Positions 24,558 through 32,825 of a stretch of DNA of 64,000 bases are shown here, in pieces. Under the pieces are notes generated by a model. It ran no database searches, was not told the DNA's origin, and saw only the letters and a list, made by a program, of their open reading frames with translations. The DNA is from Acidimicrobiales bacterium (GTDB lineage: Bacteria > Actinomycetota > Acidimicrobiia > Acidimicrobiales > MedAcidi-G1). The position numbers and the translations under genes were made by a program. Location: NCBI GenBank assembly GCA_014237715.1, contig JAAZZG010000007.1:25122-89121 (forward strand). Direction: 5' to 3'. The stretch's first letter is position 1, and every line of letters begins with the position of its first letter.

Positions 24558-27308
24558 TTGAAGAAAATTATTCGTCTGGTCGCCGTACTAGCGGCCCTTA
24601 CTTTGGTTGCGGGGGCATGCGGCAGCGACGATGACGCAGCTGCTCCTGCAGCGACCGAGGCTCCGGCAGCGACCGAGGCTCCGGCAGCGACCGAGGCTCC
24701 GGCCGAGTCGCTGTCCGAGTTGAACGTGGCGTACTTCCTGGAGTGGCCGACGGCCAACCAGGTCGCCCAGGTTGAAGAGACCTACGACGAGCGTCTCGGC
24801 ATGACCGTGAACTGGCTGCCGTTCGGTTCCGGCGGCGACATGGCGTTGGCCATGGAGTCCGGCGACATCGACATTGCCTACAGCCAGGGCTTGACCCCGT
24901 TCGCCAACTTCGTGACCTCCGGTTCAGAGCTGGAGATCGTCGGCGTGGCCGTGAGCTACGCAGACGCCGACAACTGCGTAGCCCATCCGGATTACGGCGT
25001 GACGGCGGCCAATGCGGCTGAGACGCTGGCCGGGCAGAAGGTCTACGCCCCGGTCGGCAACGTCACCCACTACAAGTTGCTGAAGATGCTGGGCCACCTC
25101 GGTGTGGCGCTGGACAGCTTCGAGCACGTTCCGTCTGACGGTGGTGCGGCAGCGGTCGCAGCCTTCGAGAGCGGCGACGTGGCCATGGCCTGTGCGTTCG
25201 GCGGCGGTGTGCTGTCGATGCTGGCTTCCGGCGGCAACCTGGTGATGACCGGTTCGGAGCAGGAGGACATCGGTATCCGGGTCTTCGACATCATCTCGAT
25301 TCCGACCCAATTCGGCATCGATCATCCGGGCGTCGTGGAGACGTTCCTGCAGGTGACCGAGGAGGCCAACGCGGCCTACGCCGGTGGCCGCCGTGCCCTG
25401 GAGGCCACGATCGCCGACGCGGCGGGGATGACGGTGGAGGGCTCCAACGCCCTGCTGGACATGTTCTCCTTCCCGGATCGGGCGACCCAGTTGTCCGACG
25501 CGTGGTTGGGCGGGACCGTCCAGGACGTGATGAAGCAGCAGATGGACTTCTTCGTCGAGCAGGGTGAGATCCCCAAGGCGCTCGACAGCTACGACGCCTT
25601 CGTGAACACGTCGTTCCTGAGCAACATCAGTGACGTCGAAGTCGTGATGACGTCCAGCGGCGCCGGCGAAGGCGGCACCGTGACCATCCTTTACTGGCAG
25701 GCCGCATCCACCCTGAACGCGTACCTGTCGGGTGGCTGGAAGGACCGTGATGCTTCTTCCGTGATCCTCGAGCCGTTGGCCGAGTTCGATGACCAGGGCG
25801 TGCTCGTTCCCGCGCTGGCCACCGAGATCCCGACGGTTGCCAATGGCGGCGTTTCCGAGGACTTGACCAGCATCACATGGAAGTTGCACGAGGGTGTGGT
25901 CTTCTCTGATGGCACCCCGTTGACCTCCGACGATGTGGTCTTCAGTTGGGAGTACTGCTCGAATCCCGATACCGGCTGCACCGGTGCATCGGGCTTCGAC
26001 GGTGTGACCTCTGTGGTTGCTGACGACGATCTCACGGTCACGATCACCTTTGCTGAGGCGACTCCGTTCCCCTACGTGCCGTTCGTTTCGAACAGTTTCC
26101 CGGTCATTTCTCGGGCCCAGTTCGGCGACTGCGTGGGCGCGGCCTCGGCCGAGTGCACGGATGAGAACTTCGGTCCGATCGGTACTGGTCCGTTCAAGAT
26201 CGAGTCGTTCACCACGAATGACACCGCGGTCTACGTCATGAACGAGAACTACCGCGGCGTGCCCGACGGTAAGCCCTACTTCGGGCGTGTCGTGATCAAG
26301 GGCGGCGGCGATGCTCCCTCGACGGCCCGCTCCGTTCTGGAGCTCGGTGAAGCCGACTACGCATGGAACCTGCAGGTCGAGCCGGAGATCCTGGCCAGCA
26401 TGTTGGCCGGCGGAAAGGGCAAGGTCATCTCGGCTTTCTCGACCATGGTCGAGCGCATGATGGTCAACCAGACCAACCCGGATCCGGACCTCGGCGACGA
26501 CCGTTCCGAGTGGCTCGACGGCACCAACCCCCACCCGTTCCTTACCGATCCGGTGGTCGGCCGTGCCCTCTCCATTTCCCTGGACCGTCAGACCATGGTC
26601 GACGTCGGTTACGGCGAGGCCGGTCGTCCGACGTGCAACGTGTGGCCTGCGCCGCCCGCCCAGACGTCGACGTCCAACGACGAGTGTCTGACCCAGGACA
26701 TCGATCTGGCCAACCAGTTGTTGGACGATGCTGGCTACCTCGACACCGATGGTGATGGGGTGCGCGAGACGCCCGACGGCATGCCGATGAAGATCCTGTA
26801 CCAGACGTCCACCAACACGGTGCGTCAGGCCACCCAGGAGCTCGTCAAGCAGGACTGGGCCAAGATCGGTGTGGATACCGAACTTCGAAACATCGATGCT
26901 TCGGTGTTCTTCGGTGGCGATCCGGGTAGCCCGGACACCTACGGCAAGTTCTACGCCGACATCGAGATGTACACCAACGGTGCAGCTGGTGTGGACTCGC
27001 AGGCCTACATGGGCAGCTGGACCTCGTCGAACATCAGCGGCGAGAGCACCAATTGGCAGGGCAGCAATGTTCAGCGCTTCCAGAGCGACGAGTACGACGC
27101 TCTGTACGCCGAGCTGACCCAGACAGCGGACATCGATCGCCGCAACGAGATCACCATTGCCCTGAACGACTTGGTGGTTGGCAACTACTCGATCATCCCG
27201 TTGATCCACCGGGGCAGCGTCTCGGCAGCGTCCAACTCGCTGACCGGGTACAAGCTCAACCCATGGGATGCAGAGTTGTGGAACTTGGAGGAGTGGGCTC
27301 GGGACTAA
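24558..27308 (+). CDS. Double ABC receptor: TauA-like domain fused to DppA-like (SBP_bac_5) domain, lipoprotein
   Basis: The 916-residue lipoprotein begins at TTG 24558, with GAGGGG 7 bp upstream; the signal peptide KKIIRLVAVLAALTLVAGAC ends in a lipobox. After a short AATEAP-repeat linker, residues about 55-365 form a complete TauA/NMT1-like binding protein (LNVAYFLEWPTANQVAQ, DIDIAYSQGLTPFANF, then DSYDAFVNTSFLSNI). Without a stop or a second signal peptide, a complete SBP_bac_5 domain follows (GGTVTILYWQAASTLNAYL, ITWKLHEGVVFSDGTPLTSDDVVFSWEY split over one region, GPIGTGPFKIESF) to the C terminus. Normally these are separate proteins from different transporter classes. The frame is open throughout. 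The gene lies between Opp/Dpp-type ATPases and permeases, which match the C-terminal domain; no TauB/TauC-type partners are present. A merged assembly is the main alternative. Confidence 0.85.
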   Translation: MKKIIRLVAVLAALTLVAGACGSDDDAAAPAATEAPAATEAPAATEAPAESLSELNVAYFLEWPTANQVAQVEETYDERLGMTVNWLPFGSGGDMALAMESGDIDIAYSQGLTPFANFVTSGSELEIVGVAVSYADADNCVAHPDYGVTAANAAETLAGQKVYAPVGNVTHYKLLKMLGHLGVALDSFEHVPSDGGAAAVAAFESGDVAMACAFGGGVLSMLASGGNLVMTGSEQEDIGIRVFDIISIPTQFGIDHPGVVETFLQVTEEANAAYAGGRRALEATIADAAGMTVEGSNALLDMFSFPDRATQLSDAWLGGTVQDVMKQQMDFFVEQGEIPKALDSYDAFVNTSFLSNISDVEVVMTSSGAGEGGTVTILYWQAASTLNAYLSGGWKDRDASSVILEPLAEFDDQGVLVPALATEIPTVANGGVSEDLTSITWKLHEGVVFSDGTPLTSDDVVFSWEYCSNPDTGCTGASGFDGVTSVVADDDLTVTITFAEATPFPYVPFVSNSFPVISRAQFGDCVGAASAECTDENFGPIGTGPFKIESFTTNDTAVYVMNENYRGVPDGKPYFGRVVIKGGGDAPSTARSVLELGEADYAWNLQVEPEILASMLAGGKGKVISAFSTMVERMMVNQTNPDPDLGDDRSEWLDGTNPHPFLTDPVVGRALSISLDRQTMVDVGYGEAGRPTCNVWPAPPAQTSTSNDECLTQDIDLANQLLDDAGYLDTDGDGVRETPDGMPMKILYQTSTNTVRQATQELVKQDWAKIGVDTELRNIDASVFFGGDPGSPDTYGKFYADIEMYTNGAAGVDSQAYMGSWTSSNISGESTNWQGSNVQRFQSDEYDALYAELTQTADIDRRNEITIALNDLVVGNYSIIPLIHRGSVSAASNSLTGYKLNPWDAELWNLEEWARD
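24648..24701 (+). repeat. Three perfect 18-bp direct repeats (AATEAP linker)
   Basis: Three identical copies of an 18-bp unit (GCAGCGACC then GAGGCTCCG) encode AATEAP three times, just after the lipidated Cys of the receptor. The unit is a multiple of three, so copy-number change would alter linker length without shifting frame. Confidence 0.95.
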
Positions 27309-27336
27309 TTGTCCTGACCTGATCTGAGAACCGTCA

Positions 27337-27381
27337 GACCGGAGGGGCCCGCGGCATACTGTGCCGCGGGACCCTCCGGTC
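27337..27381 (+). terminator. Strong hairpin between receptor and permease genes
   Basis: Arms of 10 bp (GACCGGAGGG) and 9 bp (CCCGCGGCA) with one G-A mismatch between them close a five-base loop. It lies 28 bp after the receptor stop and 65 bp before the permease start. It probably terminates part of the transcripts and stabilises the receptor mRNA, giving more receptor than permease. Confidence 0.8.
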
Positions 27382-27446
27382 GGGTTCGTTTTCGGCGGGA
27401 TCCCGCCTCATGATTTCGGCCCGCGAGGCGAGAGAGGGGGAGGGAG

Positions 27447-28457
27447 ATGCTCTGGTTTATCGGTCGCCGAGCGGCGATTGCCGTGCCGACGCTGGTTGCC
27501 ATCAGCTTCATCATCTTCGCCATCCTTGATCTGGCGCCCGGCGATCCAACCTCCCACCTGCCGCTAACCATCCCCCGAGAGGTTCGGGAACAGATCCGCG
27601 AGTCCATGGGGGTCAACGACCCGTTCCTGGTCAAGTGGCTCCTGTGGGTCAAGCAGGTCATGATCCACGAGCCAATCAGCCTGATCGAACAGCTATTCAA
27701 CGTCCAGATCGGCAGCGGCGAGCGGACCCGGGTCATCTCCTGGCAGTCACGAGGTCCGGTGGTCGAGACCATTGCGGAGCGTCTTCCCCAGACCACATGG
27801 GTGATGGGCCTGGCCTTCGTGTTCGGGATCCTCATTGCCGTGCCGGTCGGCGTCATCTCGGCCTACAAGCAGTACTCGGTGTTCGACCAGATCGGCACCT
27901 TCGTCTCGATGGTGGGCTACTCGGTGCCGACCTTCTTCACCGGCCTGTTGGCCATTGTCATCTTCAGCGTGAAGCTGGGCTGGTTCCCGTCGTACTACGA
28001 CACGACGCTCGAGGTCACCGACTGGAGTTCGTTCGTGGCCCAGATCAAACAGATCGTGCTCCCAGTGGGCGTGCTCTCAATGTTCAACGCCGCGGCCCTA
28101 AGCCGGTTCACCCGGTCGTCGATGCTGGACAACCTCTCGGAGGACTACGTCCGGACAGCTCGATCCAAGGGCCTCAAGGAGAAGCGGGTCTTGGTGCGCC
28201 ACGTGTTGCGCAACAGCCTCATCCCGGTTGTCACCCTGATCGCCCTGCAGGTGCCGGGGATCTTCGCCGGTGCCCTCATCACCGAACAGATCTTCCGGAT
28301 CAACGGCATTGGTCACCTGCTGATCAGCTCGATCCACGGTGGTGACATTCCGATGGTTCAGACGCTGTCCTTCCTGATCGCCGCACTCACGGTGCTGTTC
28401 AACCTCGTCGCCGATGTGGTCTACGGGATGCTCGACCCGAGGATCCGTTATGACTGA
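27447..28457 (+). CDS. ABC importer permease, DppB/OppB type
   Basis: A 336-residue inner-membrane permease with six predicted helices. The first helix (AAIAVPTLVAISFIIFAIL) precedes the conserved LAPGDP motif of DppB/OppB. The ATPase-contact EAA loop is YVRTARSKGLKEKRVLVRHV, followed by LRNSLIPVVT, and the C-terminal ITEQIFRINGIG and DVVYGMLDPRIRYD are family hallmarks. A GGGGGAGGGAG-like ribosome-binding stretch lies just upstream of ATG 27447. It overlaps the DppC-type gene by 8 bp. Confidence 0.95.
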   Translation: MLWFIGRRAAIAVPTLVAISFIIFAILDLAPGDPTSHLPLTIPREVREQIRESMGVNDPFLVKWLLWVKQVMIHEPISLIEQLFNVQIGSGERTRVISWQSRGPVVETIAERLPQTTWVMGLAFVFGILIAVPVGVISAYKQYSVFDQIGTFVSMVGYSVPTFFTGLLAIVIFSVKLGWFPSYYDTTLEVTDWSSFVAQIKQIVLPVGVLSMFNAAALSRFTRSSMLDNLSEDYVRTARSKGLKEKRVLVRHVLRNSLIPVVTLIALQVPGIFAGALITEQIFRINGIGHLLISSIHGGDIPMVQTLSFLIAALTVLFNLVADVVYGMLDPRIRYD

Positions 28458-29394
28458 GCCCAAGGTCCACGCGAGCCGGGAGGTGGTCGCCGCCACCGCG
28501 TCGGGAGCGGGCCCCAAGCACCGGTCGCTCCGCGGCGACGTCTGGCGCCAGTTCCGCCGTCACAAGGGCGCCCTCGTAGGCCTGTGCGCCTTCATGTTCG
28601 TGACGGTGGCCAGCTTCGTCGGGCCGTACCTGATGCCCTACGACGCGGTCGAGATCGACATCAAGATGCGAAACCTCAGCCCGACGTGGAGCCATCCGTT
28701 GGGCACCGACAATCTGGGCCGTGACATGGTGGCCCGCTCCATGGTTGGGGGCCGTATTTCACTGCTGGTGGCCATCACGGCCATGGCGTTGTCGGTCTTC
28801 CTGGGCACCACGATCGGTGTTCTGGCCGGGTTCTTCAAGCGGCTCGACGGGGTGCTCATGCGCCTCACCGATCTGTTCCTAGCCCTGCCGGTGCTGCCCC
28901 TTTTGCTGGTCATCATCATGTTGTTCCGTGACAGCCTGCGGGCCACCTTCGGTCCGGAACAGGGCATCTTCATGCTCATCGTGTTCATCATCGGCATCAC
29001 CAGCTGGATGCAGACCGCCCGGGTGGTACGGGGCGAGGTGCTGACCATCAAGCAGCAGGAGTTCGTGGCCGCCGCCCACAGCATCGGAACCCGGCGCCGC
29101 AACGTGATCTTCCGCCACATCCTGCCCAACTGCCTCAGCCCGGTCATGGTCGCCGCGGCGCTCGGCATGGCGGTCGCCATCATCACTGAGTCGGCGCTGT
29201 CGTTTCTGGGTCTCGGGTTCCCGTCGGACTTCCCGACGTGGGGTCGGCTGCTGTACGACGGTAAGGACTTCATCAACCTGACCCCGATGCGGGTCGTCGG
29301 ACCGGGCGTGCTCATCTCGCTCACCGTGATCAGCGTCAACTTCATCGGCGATGGCCTACGGGACGCACTGGACCCCAAGCTTCGTAGCCGTTGA
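28450..29394 (+). CDS. ABC importer permease, DppC/OppC type
   Basis: A 314-residue permease that pairs with the DppB-type protein. It has the OppC N-terminal segment (WRQFRRHKGALVGLCAFM), the periplasmic HPLGTDNLGRDMVARSM motif specific to DppC/OppC, the EAA loop EFVAAAHSIGTRRRNVIFRH, and TESALSFLGLGFP. ATG at 28450 overlaps the upstream stop by 8 bp. The stop codon lies inside a short 8-bp tandem repeat. Confidence 0.95.
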   Translation: MTEPKVHASREVVAATASGAGPKHRSLRGDVWRQFRRHKGALVGLCAFMFVTVASFVGPYLMPYDAVEIDIKMRNLSPTWSHPLGTDNLGRDMVARSMVGGRISLLVAITAMALSVFLGTTIGVLAGFFKRLDGVLMRLTDLFLALPVLPLLLVIIMLFRDSLRATFGPEQGIFMLIVFIIGITSWMQTARVVRGEVLTIKQQEFVAAAHSIGTRRRNVIFRHILPNCLSPVMVAAALGMAVAIITESALSFLGLGFPSDFPTWGRLLYDGKDFINLTPMRVVGPGVLISLTVISVNFIGDGLRDALDPKLRSR

Positions 29395-29410
29395 GCCGTT
29401 GAGCCGTTGA
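29387..29410 (+). repeat. 8-bp tandem repeat (GCCGTTGA) x3 across a stop codon
   Basis: Three perfect copies of GCCGTTGA, followed by a degenerate fourth, begin at the last codons of the DppC-type gene. The TGA in the first unit is the stop codon. Loss of units would remove only 3' untranslated bases because the first copy keeps the stop. Confidence 0.85.
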
Positions 29411-29473
29411 GCCGCTGGGCTGCTGGACCATCCGGGGCTCGCATCGACGGTGGAACAGGACCAGACTGACGCC

Positions 29474-30262
29474 ATGACTGTCATTGACGAATCTGCCGTG
29501 TACGACGCGGAGGGCGAACCGTCAGGCCTCGAGGAACTCGACGAGGCCCAGATCCGCGTCGACCTGGCAGCTGCCTTTCGTTTGGCTGCCCGGTTTGACC
29601 TCCACGAGTCGGTAGCGAACCATTTCAGCGCAGCGGTCTCGCCCGACGGGAAGCGGTTCCTCTGCAATCCGAAGTGGCGGCACTTCTCTCTGGTTCGGGC
29701 CAGCGAACTGATCCTGTTGGACGCCGACGACCCTTCGACCATGGAGCGACCCGATGCGCCGGATCCTTCGGCCTGGTGCATCCACGGGGCCATCCATCAG
29801 CGCATCCCCACGGCCCGGGCCGTCCTGCACTGCCATCCGCCGTACGCCGCAGCTCTGATCGGCCTGACCGATCCGACCATCCCCCCGTTGGACCAGGCTA
29901 CGGCCCGGTTTTGGGGCCGGACCGTCTACGACTCGGAGATGGGTGGGCCGCCCGACGACCCGGCTGAGGGTGTCCGGGTGGCCGAGGCCATAGAGGGACA
30001 CTCGGTGATGATGATGGGCAACCACGGGGTGACCGTGGTCGGTGAGTCGGTGGCCCACGCGTTTGAGGAGCTCTACTTCCTAGAGCGAGCCTGTCGGACC
30101 ACGGTGCTGGCCTTAAGCACCGGTCGACCGCTCAGGCCCATGGACGACGATCTGGCCGACTCGGTGGCCCGCATGTGGACCCGGTTCACCGACCAGAGTG
30201 TGGCCCACTTCGCCGAGCAGAAGACCCTGCTCGACCGCGACGACCCGTCGTACCGGGACTAA
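29474..30262 (+). CDS. Class II aldolase/adducin family protein
   Basis: A class II aldolase-fold enzyme that uses a divalent metal; members are fuculose-phosphate-type aldolases, epimerases or decarboxylases. Visible metal ligands are the His pair in RAVLHCHPPYAAAL and the third His in MMGNHGVTVVGES; the early segment HESVANHFSAAVSPDG is the family N-terminal motif. ATG 29474 gives 262 residues; GTG at 29450 would add eight. It opens an operon: the SnoaL-like gene starts 3 bp after it and the Rieske gene 5 bp after that. The substrate cannot be predicted. Confidence 0.85.
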   Translation: MTVIDESAVYDAEGEPSGLEELDEAQIRVDLAAAFRLAARFDLHESVANHFSAAVSPDGKRFLCNPKWRHFSLVRASELILLDADDPSTMERPDAPDPSAWCIHGAIHQRIPTARAVLHCHPPYAAALIGLTDPTIPPLDQATARFWGRTVYDSEMGGPPDDPAEGVRVAEAIEGHSVMMMGNHGVTVVGESVAHAFEELYFLERACRTTVLALSTGRPLRPMDDDLADSVARMWTRFTDQSVAHFAEQKTLLDRDDPSYRD

Positions 30263-30265
30263 GCC

Positions 30266-30766
30266 GTGGCTGAGGCGTCCGACGATCGTGCATCGGGCGG
30301 CCAAGTCGAACGACGGGCGGCCAACCGGGCATTGCTCGAGCACGTCGTCTCACTGTTCGGGACCGGCCGGGCGGGCGAACTGGCCGAGTGCTACACCCCG
30401 GACTGGATCCTGGAACTCCCGTTCGCCGACCCACCGGTGCGTCTCGAAGGCGGTCGTGAGATCGGCAACTATCTGGCATCGCGACTGGGTACCTTCGTGT
30501 TCACCCTCTCGCTGACTACCGTGCACGAGTGCCTTGATCCCGATCTGTTGGTCGTCGAATACGAGTCCGACGGCCACGTGACCCACACCGGCAGACCCTA
30601 CCGAAACACCTACATTGCGCTCTGGCGGTTCCGGGACGGGAAGGTCTGTGGCGTCAAGGAGTTCCCCAACCCGATGGTGGCCGCCGAGGCCCTCATCCCG
30701 GTAGTTTCCGGCAGCCCTGACGACTTCGACGCCGGGGACGGACTGCCTGACGACGAGGAGGAGTAG
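30266..30766 (+). CDS. SnoaL-like (NTF2-fold) protein
   Basis: A 166-residue protein of the NTF2/SnoaL fold: helical start (ANRALLEHVVSLFGTGRAGELAECYTPD), then beta strands including RNTYIALWRFRDGKVCGVKEF, which is the common closing signature. Such folds act as small isomerases, cyclases, hydratases or binding proteins; the catalytic residues vary, so no reaction is assigned. GTG at 30266 is 3 bp after the aldolase stop. The C-terminal DDEEE tail is acidic. Confidence 0.8.
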   Translation: MAEASDDRASGGQVERRAANRALLEHVVSLFGTGRAGELAECYTPDWILELPFADPPVRLEGGREIGNYLASRLGTFVFTLSLTTVHECLDPDLLVVEYESDGHVTHTGRPYRNTYIALWRFRDGKVCGVKEFPNPMVAAEALIPVVSGSPDDFDAGDGLPDDEEE

Positions 30767-30771
30767 CCGGG

Positions 30772-31656
30772 GTGGTCGGGCCACAGCTGCATCGGCCGCC
30801 GTTCCCTGTGGGCTGGTTCGCCGTGGCTGGTGTCGACGAGCTTCCCGGGGGCGCTCTCGTACCCTTGGCCGTGTTCGGTCAGGACCTGGCCGTCGGACGG
30901 ACCCCGGACGGTCGGGCACTGGTCACCCACTCGGTCTGCCCGCATCTGGGCGCCGACTTGGCCGCCGGCGGACGGATCGACGATGACGAGGTGGTGTGCC
31001 CGCTGCACGAGTGGAGCTTCAGCCACGGTGGGGCTTGCACGTCGGCCGCCGATGGCCCCATCCCGAAAACGGCTCGGTTGAGGGTGTGGCCCACCGAGGT
31101 GGTCGGCGGCACCGTGTGGGCGTTCAACGGTCGTGATGGTGAGCCGCCGACCTCGCCGCCACCCGTTCTCGACGATGCCGTAGACGCCGTCGCAGATACC
31201 GGCGTTGAAACCCGATATCGAACCACAGCTGAGGCCGGCTACAGGCCGGAGATCCGGCCGGGGCATCCCGAGGACGTGCTGGCCGGAATTCTGGCCTACA
31301 TCGGGGCGATCGACGGAGCGCCTTGCGTTGATAACCCCGGTACGTGGGTGGGAACCGGGCCGGACGGGCCACGAGCCCGGGTGCGCGGCCCGGGCACGGT
31401 GGTCGTCCGGCGGCCTGATGGTGTGGACGAAGTAGTGCACGTGACCCCAGTGGACGGGTTCTCCGTGATGGTCCGGACGGTTACCGGCACCCAGCTCCCG
31501 GACGTGGAGCCAACTGGAGCCGACCTCTCAGCCTTTCGAGCTTGGTACCGACGGTTCGATCATTCGATGACACCTGGCCCGTTACCGGCCCGTTCCGGCC
31601 GCGCCGCTCGCAGGCGGGCGAGCGCTGCTGGCGCCGGGGAGACCCCGGCCGGCTGA
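30772..31656 (+). CDS. Rieske [2Fe-2S] protein with an unassigned C-terminal domain
   Basis: The N-terminal 100 residues form a Rieske domain with intact cluster ligands: Cys56 and His58 in CPHLG, Cys76 and His79 in CPLHE. The spacing matches aromatic-ring-oxygenase Rieske centres. The remaining 190 residues do not show the His-x4-His and Asp facial triad of oxygenase alpha subunits; I see no second-domain motif. The C terminus is Arg/Ala-rich and probably disordered. GTG at 30772 is 5 bp after the SnoaL-like gene. It may transfer electrons to a partner, or be a divergent oxygenase. It converges on the next gene with 2 bp between stops. Confidence 0.82.
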   Translation: MVGPQLHRPPFPVGWFAVAGVDELPGGALVPLAVFGQDLAVGRTPDGRALVTHSVCPHLGADLAAGGRIDDDEVVCPLHEWSFSHGGACTSAADGPIPKTARLRVWPTEVVGGTVWAFNGRDGEPPTSPPPVLDDAVDAVADTGVETRYRTTAEAGYRPEIRPGHPEDVLAGILAYIGAIDGAPCVDNPGTWVGTGPDGPRARVRGPGTVVVRRPDGVDEVVHVTPVDGFSVMVRTVTGTQLPDVEPTGADLSAFRAWYRRFDHSMTPGPLPARSGRAARRRASAAGAGETPAG

Positions 31657-31658
31657 GC

Positions 31659-32789
31659 TCAGCTGGAACGGCCGACGAACCCGTCGAATCTATAGGGCTT
31701 GTACGGCCCGATACACAACTGCTCGAGCACGCCGATGCCGACCCGGTCGCCCAGGGTGGCCCGCATCAGGTGCTGGCAGTGCTGGTTCTCGAACGCCTGG
31801 TCGTCGACGGTGTCCATGTCCCACTTCTCCGAAGCCATGGCCAGGTCGCCCTTCCATGCACCGTGGCCCCATTCGGGGTGGTGGTAGCCGATGCCCTTCA
31901 TCCGGAAGGTGAAGATCCGTTCCAAATGGAACTCGTGGCGTGATCCGTCGTCCACCGCGGTGAACGAGAGGTCGGCGGTATGGGCCAGTCGGCTGCCAGC
32001 GTCGAACTGCAGGCGGTGCTCGTGGGCCCGCATGTGGCGGGCCCCCGGGTCCTCGATGCCCGGCAGGTCGGCCAGCGTGTCGTAGGTGGGCAGCAGTGCA
32101 CCCACGCTGGACAGCGGCCGGCCTAGTGAATCCTCGAAGAGTTGGTAATGCACGCACAGGTCATCGAAGTTCAGCGGTGCCCACAGGAAGAAGAGGCTGG
32201 ATCGGGCGGGTGGGACCGGCGCGCCTCGCTGATCACCGCCGGCCAGGGGCCGTATGCCCCAGGAGCGGTCCTTGGTACCCCGGGTGGTGTCGGGATCGAA
32301 CTCGATGCGACGGCCGTCAAACTCGATCCAACCCGTCCAGCGACCCATCTGGGTGAACCGGGTGGTGTCCATGGTGCGGCGGATGTCGCCACCCCAGTGG
32401 TGCCGGGGTTCCTCCACGTTGCCGGTCCGGCCTTCGAAGGTCAGGTCACACGCGAAGTCGGTCTCGTTGGATTCGAGCACCACCCGGCACGAACGCATGG
32501 CCTCGAGGACATCCAGGCGGAACGGTCCGACGATCTGGTCGGCCGGGTCGCCCTCGATTCGACACGAGGCGTGGAATGCGTGCTGTACGCCGTCCACGGC
32601 GATGCTGATGCCGCAGTCTCGGATCCCCAGGTGGGGGTACAGGGCGGTGCCGATCCCGAAGTACATATCGCCGGTCGTGGAGTAGCCGTTGAACCAGTAA
32701 CGCTCGTAGACGTCCTTGTCGCTTGATGCCGGCATGGCGATCGGATCGGGCGTCTGGTGGATCGGGTAGTCGTCGAACCTGCTCAGCAC
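31659..32789 (-). CDS. Conserved hypothetical protein (lipocalin-like/AttH-type fold suspected)
   Basis: A 376-residue soluble protein rich in Trp, His and Asp. The segments DVYERYWFNGYSTTGDMYFG, a central GTKDRSWGIRP and a C-terminal HPEWGHGAWKGDLAMASE resemble conserved proteins found beside lipid- and terpenoid-catabolism genes (DUF7064/7065-like), for which no reaction is known to me. No signal peptide or membrane helix. It follows the acetoacetate-decarboxylase-like gene by 36 bp on the same strand and is probably co-transcribed. Confidence 0.7.
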   Translation of the reverse strand: MLSRFDDYPIHQTPDPIAMPASSDKDVYERYWFNGYSTTGDMYFGIGTALYPHLGIRDCGISIAVDGVQHAFHASCRIEGDPADQIVGPFRLDVLEAMRSCRVVLESNETDFACDLTFEGRTGNVEEPRHHWGGDIRRTMDTTRFTQMGRWTGWIEFDGRRIEFDPDTTRGTKDRSWGIRPLAGGDQRGAPVPPARSSLFFLWAPLNFDDLCVHYQLFEDSLGRPLSSVGALLPTYDTLADLPGIEDPGARHMRAHEHRLQFDAGSRLAHTADLSFTAVDDGSRHEFHLERIFTFRMKGIGYHHPEWGHGAWKGDLAMASEKWDMDTVDDQAFENQHCQHLMRATLGDRVGIGVLEQLCIGPYKPYRFDGFVGRSS

Positions 32790-32825
32790 GGGTGTGCTCC
32801 TGTTTCTCGGATCTAGACGCGGTTG

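Noticed and set aside
24924..27209. 761-codon minus-strand open frame under the receptor gene
   Set aside because: Entirely antisense to the double-receptor gene, His/Val/Gly-rich, without any recognisable domain.
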